A stretch of DNA of 36,211 bases, taken from the IMG/VR virus record IMGVR_UViG_3300034418_004925, positions 1-36,211 of that record, one strand, 5' to 3'. Source of the DNA: a virus. Below, piece after piece: positions 29,866 to 36,211 of this stretch. The notes under the pieces were generated by a model. It did no database searches, was not told where the DNA came from, and saw nothing but the letters and a program-made list of their open reading frames with translations. Position 1 is the stretch's first letter. Every line of letters begins with the position of its first letter. A program made the translations under genes and the position numbers.

Positions 29866-30606
29866 TTATACCCCTATCAATCGACCCAGGGCAAAGCGAT
29901 CGTTTGCGAAACAATGTAGTGATGTGGAAGAAAAGTGTAAATACCCTACTTCAGCATCGATGCCACTTTGGTCAATCATCCACTGTGTAAGTCGATTGGC
30001 AAAGTACAGATCGTTGTGTAGGTGACGTACGACGTCACACGAGCGCATGTGATACGAACAGTGCAGTTGACCACCACGTTCCATAAAGTGCCAGCCAAAC
30101 GAGCACGGTACACGTTCACCTTGGTTCGCTGCTACGATATCCTCAGGAAACCACATAGGCACATAACACTGACGTGTAGTAGGATCTTTCTTCAGTAACT
30201 CTACTGCATCACCAAGGTTACCGGTCTTAAAGCGAATACCATCCATACTCGGTGCCCACATACGTTCAGGATACGAGTGGGAAAATGCTGCTTGGTTAGC
30301 AGACATATACTTGTCCGTATCTTTTAGCCACATGGTATGTGATGGTGGTGGGTTCAGTGGTTCACCACCAGTACGTTCGTTAAAGTGTACATCTGCCCAC
30401 GGCTGTGATGCACCAAGTTCATCAGAAGCTTTTTGTGCATCTGTGTACATTGGTGCAACCAGATCAGCGTGGAGAATTTCTAGAAACTTAGGTGGCTCTT
30501 TGGTGCCTTGCCATGAGCCAGTTTGGATTTCATATCCTTGGCGATAAAGTACTTCACGAAGCTTTGTCAGACCCTCTGCTAGTGTTCTGCCGCTTACTCT
30601 GTTCAT
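29866..30606 (-). CDS. Thymidylate-synthase-fold enzyme with dCMP-hydroxymethylase active site
   Basis: I chose ATG 30606 over a GTG at 30612. 246 residues. DPTTRQCYV (142-150) matches TS DPDSRR; VPC168 is the catalytic Cys; MRSCDVVRHLHND (187-199) matches T4 gp42 MRSNDVVFGFRND. In ThyA the last position is Asn (N177, binds uracil); here it is Asp199, the change that lets T4 dCMP hydroxymethylase use dCMP. The C-terminal SLHCFANDR (229-237) matches the dHIYxNH block. It therefore probably acts on dCMP with methylene-tetrahydrofolate, giving hydroxymethyl- or methyl-dCMP. It overlaps the nucleotidyltransferase gene by 53 bases. Confidence 0.82.
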   Translation of the reverse strand: MNRVSGRTLAEGLTKLREVLYRQGYEIQTGSWQGTKEPPKFLEILHADLVAPMYTDAQKASDELGASQPWADVHFNERTGGEPLNPPPSHTMWLKDTDKYMSANQAAFSHSYPERMWAPSMDGIRFKTGNLGDAVELLKKDPTTRQCYVPMWFPEDIVAANQGERVPCSFGWHFMERGGQLHCSYHMRSCDVVRHLHNDLYFANRLTQWMIDQSGIDAEVGYLHFSSTSLHCFANDRFALGRLIGV

Positions 30607-31036
30607 TATCACTCACTCTCTTTCTTAGGTCAGTAGTCGAGAATCTATGATCCCGCTTATTATAATAAATCTCTATGCCACGTGCAGAACATATAGCACG
30701 ACCAGTGAACTTACCGTTTTTGTACTCTTCGCCAATAATACGAATGTCTAAATTGAATAGTTGAAGGATGTCTTCCAGATCACGTTCGGTCTGATAAGGT
30801 ATAATCTCATCAACATATTTAACACCTTGGAGCTGGGTCCATCTTTCAACTAAGGTCTGTACCGGTTTATTCTTTTCTATTCTATCATAGCTAGGGTCAA
30901 CTTGTAAACAACAAATTAGCCAGTCGCATTGAGTTTTTGCCTCTCGAAGCATTGCAATATGACCGGCATGCAATAAATCAAATGTGGAGGCTGTTATACC
31001 TATAATTCTTTTAATCTCTTCCAAGTATCTTCCCAT
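30554..31036 (-). CDS. TagD-like cytidylyltransferase (nucleotidyltransferase)
   Basis: 160 residues. ITASTFDLLHAGHIAMLREA carries the HxGH motif (HAGH) of the glycerol-3-phosphate cytidylyltransferase/RfaE family; KYVDEIIPYQTE and RFSTTDLRKRV match the later family motifs. It would join a nucleotide to a sugar or polyol phosphate. It overlaps the PMM-like gene (37 bases) and the TS-like gene (53 bases). The SD sits very close to ATG 31036, so a slightly later start is possible. In this block it may prepare an activated sugar for DNA or envelope modification. Confidence 0.8.
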   Translation of the reverse strand: MGRYLEEIKRIIGITASTFDLLHAGHIAMLREAKTQCDWLICCLQVDPSYDRIEKNKPVQTLVERWTQLQGVKYVDEIIPYQTERDLEDILQLFNLDIRIIGEEYKNGKFTGRAICSARGIEIYYNKRDHRFSTTDLRKRVSDNEQSKRQNTSRGSDKAS

Positions 31037-31692
31037 CCTTTAACTTGATGGACTACTCCACCACCCCTAACTACCTCTAGAGACAACGTATAGTCATTTC
31101 CCTCAGGCTGCATCCTGTCACCATAAAAAGTAACCAAACTAGGCTCAAAGTCTTGTATAATCTGCGACTTATCCCTTCCTCGCCACATAATATCAATACC
31201 CGTTTCGCCGGCTATACCAAAGCTTAAACCTGGGTATTTTCTGGAAAGAATTTCAACCATCGATTCTCTTTCCCCTTTATGCTCATCCCATTGTTTATAC
31301 AGAAATCTTTCTTCTAAGGTTGTTGGCCTGCCGGGAATAGTAAAGTTAACCATCCCTGACCGTTTTTCTATGTGTCCACCTTTTTTAATATGAAACCTTG
31401 ATTCACTTAAAATTTGATTTAAATCTATATCCAGTTCATCCAGACATCCGATGGGTTCAGCTCGGATGAGTTCATCTCCCTCCCATACTTCATTACCATT
31501 ACAGTTATAGGATCTAATTGCTAAGTTGTATAGGTCCGATCCTAGTTGTTCTACACTAGCATCCTTATCTGATCCTGTCGCAAAATAAACCCTATTATTT
31601 GTAGCGAACTCCATAAACCATTCCTTGAAGGCTGGGTCCATTCTTTGTCTGGATGGGGTAAGAGTTCCGTCTATATCAAAAATATAATGCAT
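31000..31692 (-). CDS. Phosphomannomutase-like HAD hydrolase
   Basis: 230 residues, starting MHYIFDIDGTLTPSRQRMD. DIDGTLTPS (6-14) is HAD motif I, and GHIEKRSGMVNFTIPGR and FYGDRMQPEGNDYTL (about 190-204) follow the eukaryotic-type PMM (PMM2) pattern. It should interconvert hexose-6-P and hexose-1-P or be a related phosphatase. Such a step would feed a sugar nucleotide through the adjacent cytidylyltransferase. TAATG overlap with the upstream gene. Which hexose is used cannot be read. Confidence 0.8.
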   Translation of the reverse strand: MHYIFDIDGTLTPSRQRMDPAFKEWFMEFATNNRVYFATGSDKDASVEQLGSDLYNLAIRSYNCNGNEVWEGDELIRAEPIGCLDELDIDLNQILSESRFHIKKGGHIEKRSGMVNFTIPGRPTTLEERFLYKQWDEHKGERESMVEILSRKYPGLSFGIAGETGIDIMWRGRDKSQIIQDFEPSLVTFYGDRMQPEGNDYTLSLEVVRGGGVVHQVKGWEDTWKRLKEL

Positions 31693-32147
31693 TAGCCATT
31701 TAGATATTTGCCGTAATCAAATATCTTCCCTTCTAAGTTTTTTAAAACGTGATCAGCTGGAATGTAATCTAATATCTCGTAATACACTACGTCTCCTTCC
31801 TGCAAAGTGTTATGCCATAAGGAAGGATGGGGCGAAAACTTCCAAGCCACTATATGATCGATCTTTCCCTCGTTAATGCATTTTTGTATGTAAGGAGAGA
31901 TATGTATCTGATCAAATCTATTTACATGTTTAAAATCGCAGTGTCCAAAAAATTTGTGTACTGTATCATATGCATATCCCTCATGGATCTCATGTCCAGA
32001 AGTTTCAATTGAAGATTGGTGGCGCTCCGGGAATTCAAAGTCCCACTGGCGTTCTTTCCATTCTATATCCTCATCGCGATCATCGTCCTCGACCTGCTTA
32101 TTGCGGCGATCTATAAACTCTTTTGTGACCCTACCTTTAAATTTCAT
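31692..32147 (-). CDS. Hypothetical protein of the modification block, 151 aa
   Basis: 151 residues. The N-terminus is very acidic and basic mixed (KQVEDDDRDEDIEWKERQWD). The C-terminal part is a likely folded domain with several His and aromatic residues (EGYAYDTVHKFFGHCDFKHV, FDQIHISPYIQKCINEGKID). No family recognised. It lies between the cupin and the PMM-like genes and overlaps both by 1-11 bases, so it may take part in the same pathway. Confidence 0.75.
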   Translation of the reverse strand: MKFKGRVTKEFIDRRNKQVEDDDRDEDIEWKERQWDFEFPERHQSSIETSGHEIHEGYAYDTVHKFFGHCDFKHVNRFDQIHISPYIQKCINEGKIDHIVAWKFSPHPSLWHNTLQEGDVVYYEILDYIPADHVLKNLEGKIFDYGKYLNG

Positions 32148-32490
32148 CGCCCATAAACCCTACTGTTTCTCTTACAATATCATTATGGTTAAACTCAGCC
32201 CAATAGAGCTCATATGCAACACCAGACTCTAGACATTCAAACTGATGATAAAGACCTGGTTTGATTTTTGTATAATCTCCTCCATACAAAATAGTTTCAT
32301 CCACCAGATCATAGTCTTTCTGCCAGACACGAACCAACATTACACCTTTTTCGACATAGAACCCATTCCATTTGAACTCATGAAGATGTTTAGAGCAAAC
32401 ACCTCCTTTATTCATCTGAATACGATGAAACTCTAAAGCACCATTAGCTTCAATAAGCTCTGTAGTACCCCATACTTTCCCTGCTTTCAT
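32137..32490 (-). CDS. Cupin-fold protein (sugar isomerase-like)
   Basis: 117 residues. KHLHEFKWNGFYVEKGVM (34-51) carries the HxH and downstream Glu of cupin motif 1, and IKPGLYHQFECLE (76-88) the motif 2 His82. The metal-binding set looks complete. The style matches the small cupins attached to mannose-6-phosphate isomerase/GDP-mannose enzymes, consistent with a PMM-like neighbour. It may isomerise or epimerise a sugar phosphate. Overlaps the next genes by 4 and 11 bases. Confidence 0.8.
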   Translation of the reverse strand: MKAGKVWGTTELIEANGALEFHRIQMNKGGVCSKHLHEFKWNGFYVEKGVMLVRVWQKDYDLVDETILYGGDYTKIKPGLYHQFECLESGVAYELYWAEFNHNDIVRETVGFMGDEI

Positions 32491-32690
32491 CGTCTTTTTC
32501 CTTTTAAGTATTTTTGATATTCTTCATAATTTTCTTCACTTTTTTTAAACTGTTCCCATCCAGCTGTGGTCTCAGCATCCAGTTGCATTTTTTGAACACT
32601 GATACCTTTAGTTCGTTTCATAGGTTTACCCTTTTTAATTTCCCCACCTTTTTTAAGAAATTCATCAACTAAATGTTTATATTCACTCAT
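32487..32690 (-). CDS. Small Lys/Glu-rich hypothetical protein
   Basis: 67 residues, highly charged: EFLKKGGEIKKGKPMKRTKG, then a helical end (EEYQKYLKGKRR). No family recognised. TAATG overlap with the small coiled-coil gene upstream and ATGA-type overlap with the cupin gene downstream. Confidence 0.75.
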   Translation of the reverse strand: MSEYKHLVDEFLKKGGEIKKGKPMKRTKGISVQKMQLDAETTAGWEQFKKSEENYEEYQKYLKGKRR

Positions 32691-32845
32691 TATAATTTAC
32701 TCTCCGTTAATTCTCTAATTCGAATATGAGCATTGTTTAATTGTTCTTGTAAATCCCGAACATTCCGTTTTAAAATTTCAATAGTCTCTGCCTGGGATAC
32801 AATGATCTTCCTATTCTTTTCGGCTTCCATTTCATCAGGTAGCAT
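32690..32845 (-). CDS. Small coiled-coil protein, 51 aa
   Basis: A 51-residue frame starting MLPDEMEAEKNRKIIVSQAE, with a Shine-Dalgarno GGAG 7 bases before the ATG. It codes an unbroken helix with heptads (ETIEILKRNVRDLQEQLNNA) and ends RELTESKL. It overlaps the primase-like gene by 11 bases and the next gene by one. Likely a small accessory of the replication block; no family recognised. Confidence 0.7.
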   Translation of the reverse strand: MLPDEMEAEKNRKIIVSQAETIEILKRNVRDLQEQLNNAHIRIRELTESKL

Positions 32846-33776
32846 TAAAGACTCCATTTCTATAAACATATTCTAGTGCGTTGTTGGCCTCTTTTTCCAT
32901 TGGCCGATTCTCATACCAATTACCGGTATCATGGTCAAACTGCTTACATAATTGTTCGATTTCTTTAGCAGTAATAGGATAGCCTTTAGAAACTGCCTGA
33001 CCTGCAACGGCTATCATAATCTGATACATTTTAGCGTACCATCCAGTATTACTTATAGTAACATAATCAGATGCAAGCTTCTTAGGCCAGAATGGACAAT
33101 CATTATAACCGGACCAAGAGTATTGAGTATTGTCCAGTGAATTCTTTCTGTGGTCCATAATCTGTCTCTGCCACTCGTCAGGTAATCGGTCTAAGAAATT
33201 CTCTGCACGTTCTTTTAAGGAATAAGGATATTTATTGCAAAGATCATCAACAGGTATGGGATCGCCAGTATTACTAAAAATGAAGTTGTGAGCACCAGCA
33301 TACGTTGCAGGGACGTAATACATTCTAGATAAATCTTTAGTTTGCTTATCTCCGATGCTTTCCAACTCGGTGTTAAGTGCGTACCAGAAATGTTTGATTC
33401 TAGATTGTTCAACCTCCGAATCAAGTCTGAAGACAAGACGAAACTTTGGAAAATTTTCCTTACTGCTAGCGGTACTATAACACACAAAATCCCAATTACC
33501 AAAACGGCTAACAAGTTCATCCTTTAGATTTCCTTTAAATTCATGATCATCAACGTCAATAGCAGCCCAGCCTGCCCAACCCAATACGTTTTTATTGGCT
33601 CGAGTAGAATCTGGTGAGTAAGTAGCCGGTGATATAAGTTCAGCATCTTCTTTTCCATCTAACTGTCTTTCAGATAATTTGTATAGTAGATTTTTAAACT
33701 GGTCCCAAGTATTTAGGTCTATACGTTTATCAGTTTTATTATCAAATCTGCTTTTGAATATAGTCAAAGAATACAT
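32835..33776 (-). CDS. Primase-polymerase-like protein (VirE/AEP type)
   Basis: 313 residues. GWAAIDVDDHEF (about 69-80) gives an acidic DxDD motif, CYSTASSKENFPKFRLVFRL a strand-rich block in the place of the sxH motif, and KDLSRMYYVPAT (148-158) the R motif seen in VirE-N/RepB-type AEP primases. The C-terminal part is helical. This differs from the DnaG-type gp61 primase of T4. It is directly next to gp43 (TAATG overlap). It may be the phage's primase; activity is inferred only. Confidence 0.6.
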   Translation of the reverse strand: MYSLTIFKSRFDNKTDKRIDLNTWDQFKNLLYKLSERQLDGKEDAELISPATYSPDSTRANKNVLGWAGWAAIDVDDHEFKGNLKDELVSRFGNWDFVCYSTASSKENFPKFRLVFRLDSEVEQSRIKHFWYALNTELESIGDKQTKDLSRMYYVPATYAGAHNFIFSNTGDPIPVDDLCNKYPYSLKERAENFLDRLPDEWQRQIMDHRKNSLDNTQYSWSGYNDCPFWPKKLASDYVTISNTGWYAKMYQIMIAVAGQAVSKGYPITAKEIEQLCKQFDHDTGNWYENRPMEKEANNALEYVYRNGVFNAT

Positions 33777-36211
33777 TATACAAAGAACGCGTCCAGAGTA
33801 GCTCTGGGTTCGGTCTCCCAGTTGATTGTGTCCAAGATGGGTTGCAACGGATCGATGAACCCCTTAGTAAACATTTTACCATAGTCGACATGGGAATGTA
33901 AACCCAATTCCTTCGGTAAAATGGTGGGAAATGCAATAATGTTTTCCTTGATAGTATTGGGCTCTTTCAGGTACAAGAACTTAATCTTATCCCCCTCTTT
34001 TATGTAATCGTAACGGTTACCAACCGAAGCCCTGGATAGGTAGTGATTGTATAAGAGAGACCCGCGGACATGAATTGGGGTACCCTTTGTGTAGATCATT
34101 TTATGATCTTTCCATTTATCTATCTCTGTAACCCCACGGGGAAACGCTGCTGCCTCCGGGGGTAAAGCATAAAACTCTTTTTTAAAATCTGCAATATACT
34201 TCTGAACCTCAGATTCCGTAGATCCCATGATAAGCTTAAATACGTGTTTAAATTTATCCCGCATGATCTCTGGGGTGGAAGATTTGATAGCTTCAATTCC
34301 CATGATCTTAATCTTTGGTTCAGCATACTGTACACCCTCAGAGTTATGTACGTTTAGGATGTAGCGTTTCTTAGCCTGCCATATGCCGCGGTCTGCAATG
34401 ACCTCACGTTCCATCACCATCCGATTTTGATACGCATTAGATTCCTCGAAGAGCTCTTGCATAGAACGCTCGAACATAGGATTGAAATGTTCCTCACAGA
34501 TCTTAGATAGCCACTGGACGGGGTCTTTAGGATTAAACTTCTTTACCAGACCAGAAAAGTTAACATAGACCGAATCTGTATCGATTGCAATAACATAATC
34601 TTTATCAGTATCAAGGAGCTTGTTTAGTTCTGCATTGACCGCAGACTCACACCACTTGATAACCTTTTGGCCTGTAAGTGTAATGCCTTCGGCGATCCTA
34701 AGATCAAAGTATCGATACCACTTATTACCAAGTGCACCAAACAAACTATTGAGCAAAATCTTAATAGCCATTTGACGGTTCTGACAACGGACAATCTCAC
34801 GCTCAAGTTCTACAGATTTGTTTTTCTGGTACTCTTTTTGTGCAGCCAGCATCTGATTCTTTACGGTCTTACGTTCGGCATAATAGTCCACAATGATCTT
34901 AGGCATGATGCCTTCGAAGTCTTTTCGGTAATGACTATTGTTAGCAGCCCGTGCATAGTCACCATTGGCATCCATCTCCATCTGTGAGATAATAGTTTCT
35001 GGTGACATATTCCACTGAGCAATAATGTTAGGATACAGAGAGTTTAGATCAAAGCTAACCACCCATTCGTGCATACCAATCTGTGGTTCTTTCACGTACC
35101 CGCCCGCGAACGCGACTGTCTGACCTGCCAACTTATCCCGAGGTTTCATAGGGGGAACCGCAATCTTTTTCTTATTCAGTTCGCGATAGACAATAGAATC
35201 CCAGATAGATGTAGTACCCATGACGTCGGTAAAGTTAACACCGGCTTTATATGCCAGAGTGAAGGCTAAACCCATAAGGCCAGTCTTATCATTGATACGC
35301 TCGACCAATTCAACGTCTTTAATATTATAGTCGATATAGAGCTGATGATTTTCTTTGTATAGATTCTTTAGGTTACCATACTCTTCATATGAGAGTTTAC
35401 GTTCGCCAAGAACCACACTGGAAATGTGATTAAGGCTATAGCTTTCCTGGGGGCCATAGGCATAACCAAACTTCTTAAACAAATCAAAGTAGTCCATTTG
35501 ACTAATGCCAACAATCATATATGAATCCTGGTTCATATTTTTGAATTGTACAGCTTTATGACGTGGTTCGGCATTCCATGGTGATAGCCGCTTAGCCGCT
35601 TCCATTGTACCAATACGGAGAATACGGTTAATAATATAAGGCATATCAAAGAAGCGTATGTTCCAACCGGTGACTACGTCCGGATAATCAGACTGCCAAT
35701 ACTTTAGAAACTTAACCAATAACTCTTCTTCTGAATCACACTTATGATATTGTATAAGGAGATGTTTATGCGGGGATTGCTCTACGTCATATTCACCGCA
35801 TGCCCAGACGTGGTAAACATTAGACCGACTGGATTTAATTGTAATAGCAGTAATAGGATGAAGGGCTTCTTCGGGGGTGGGAAAGCCGTCTTCGGAATGA
35901 ACCTCAATATCGATGTTGACGACATTGATCTTAGACTCATCGAACCTAACTTCATTAGGAAACTTTTTGGCGATGAACTGCATGACGGCACGATCCATAC
36001 CACAATATGGTTTGCTGCCAGGAACTTCGCGGTCTTTTACCCACTCCCGTAAAGCCTTTGGTGAGGCGAGTTCCTTTTCTTTTACATTGTGGCCGTGAAT
36101 AGATTTCCAGCCAGTTTCTTCTTGACAATATTCGAACATAGTTGGCTTGAATTCATATTTGTGACTAACTGGTTTACCAATGTCACTGTAACCACGATAC
36201 ACTACGCGGTT
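33776..36211 (-). CDS. 43: DNA polymerase, family B (T4 gp43), 5' end cut by window edge
   Basis: The frame is open to the right edge; T4 gp43 has about 20-25 more residues before the block at [20 protein letters not shown], so the start lies outside. Numbered from the first GTG at 36202: exonuclease I DIE (98-100), exo [12 protein letters not shown] (179-188), exo [12 protein letters not shown] (292-300), motif A SLYPNI (388-393), motif [14 protein letters not shown] (481-493), motif C DTDS (541-544). All catalytic residues are present, so both proofreading and synthesis should work. Followed by the primase-like gene. Confidence 0.96.
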   Translation of the reverse strand, partial: NRVVYRGYSDIGKPVSHKYEFKPTMFEYCQEETGWKSIHGHNVKEKELASPKALREWVKDREVPGSKPYCGMDRAVMQFIAKKFPNEVRFDESKINVVNIDIEVHSEDGFPTPEEALHPITAITIKSSRSNVYHVWACGEYDVEQSPHKHLLIQYHKCDSEEELLVKFLKYWQSDYPDVVTGWNIRFFDMPYIINRILRIGTMEAAKRLSPWNAEPRHKAVQFKNMNQDSYMIVGISQMDYFDLFKKFGYAYGPQESYSLNHISSVVLGERKLSYEEYGNLKNLYKENHQLYIDYNIKDVELVERINDKTGLMGLAFTLAYKAGVNFTDVMGTTSIWDSIVYRELNKKKIAVPPMKPRDKLAGQTVAFAGGYVKEPQIGMHEWVVSFDLNSLYPNIIAQWNMSPETIISQMEMDANGDYARAANNSHYRKDFEGIMPKIIVDYYAERKTVKNQMLAAQKEYQKNKSVELEREIVRCQNRQMAIKILLNSLFGALGNKWYRYFDLRIAEGITLTGQKVIKWCESAVNAELNKLLDTDKDYVIAIDTDSVYVNFSGLVKKFNPKDPVQWLSKICEEHFNPMFERSMQELFEESNAYQNRMVMEREVIADRGIWQAKKRYILNVHNSEGVQYAEPKIKIMGIEAIKSSTPEIMRDKFKHVFKLIMGSTESEVQKYIADFKKEFYALPPEAAAFPRGVTEIDKWKDHKMIYTKGTPIHVRGSLLYNHYLSRASVGNRYDYIKEGDKIKFLYLKEPNTIKENIIAFPTILPKELGLHSHVDYGKMFTKGFIDPLQPILDTINWETEPRATLDAFFV
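33873..33902 (-). promoter_or_regulatory. Possible sigma70-like promoter inside gp43
   Basis: Minus strand: GGG-TTTACA (33902-33897), 18-bp spacer, TAAAAT (33878-33873). It lies within the polymerase coding sequence and would drive the primase-like gene. The spacer differs from the other sites, so it is weaker. Confidence 0.45.

Noticed and set aside
30878-30910. TTTACA with TAGAAT at 18 bp inside the cytidylyltransferase gene
   Set aside because: Spacer differs from the family, the G-rich element is absent and the next gene start is about 270 bases away; left unannotated.
1-36211. Ordinary tRNA genes, CRISPR arrays, insertion sequences or integrase
   Set aside because: Looked for cloverleaf-like GGTTCGA/CCA ends, spaced direct repeats and transposase motifs by eye; none seen apart from the tmRNA.

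Overview
The window is a segment of a lytic, T4-like (myovirus-type) phage genome. Every gene I can support lies on the minus strand, so transcription runs from high to low coordinates. The T4-type replication core is plain: family B DNA polymerase (gp43), a UvsX recombinase, a gp41/DnaB-type helicase, T4-type late promoters (TATAAATA) and small marine-T4-like hypothetical genes. A circularly permuted two-piece tmRNA, which is the alphaproteobacterial form, and a DUF1289 protein point to a marine alphaproteobacterial host (SAR11 or Rhodobacterales-like). The host is an inference; the tmRNA is read directly from the sequence.

Layout from right to left. (1) 36211-32487: replication genes (5'-truncated DNA polymerase, a primase-polymerase-like protein, two small proteins). 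(2) 32490-27655: a nucleotide and sugar modification block: a cupin, a hypothetical, a PMM-like HAD phosphatase/mutase, a TagD-like nucleotidyltransferase, a thymidylate-synthase homologue carrying the Asp that marks dCMP hydroxymethylases, an NPPY methyltransferase, a class-II asparagine synthetase and dCMP deaminase. (3) 27583-22717: UvsX, two hypotheticals, the helicase, ThyX, an all-alpha NTP pyrophosphatase and an Nmad1-like protein. (4) 22616-21601: a SleB-type cell-wall hydrolase, DUF1289 and DUF3310-like proteins. (5) 21525-20086: its own promoter, the permuted tmRNA, a holin-like membrane protein, a porin-like outer-membrane protein and a terminator. (6) 20072-14508: exported and membrane proteins (Asn/Thr-repeat protein, large secreted protein, coiled-coil membrane protein, class-3 lipase, small TM proteins). 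(7) 14414-10416: small early-type genes, including a DUF932 protein, a uracil-DNA-glycosylase-like protein and a half-size Na/Pi cotransporter, ending at a strong terminator. (8) 10378-1: a late promoter followed by virion-type genes, most of which begin with a short peptide resembling the T4 capsid-targeting sequence, including two nucleotidyltransferase-fold enzymes.

Two promoter classes are visible. Sigma70-like promoters have a G-rich extended -35 (GGGGG-TTTACA), exactly 17 bp of spacer and a TAxxxT -10; they precede the early and replication genes. T4 late boxes TATAAATA sit 29-33 bases before three starts (Na/Pi protein, repeat protein, and the first virion gene). ThyX, dCMP deaminase, the dCMP-hydroxymethylase-like enzyme, the NTP pyrophosphatase, Nmad1 and the sugar-type enzymes together suggest a hypermodified-cytosine DNA pathway. 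The tmRNA, porin, transporter and exported proteins suggest active remodelling of host translation quality control and envelope.
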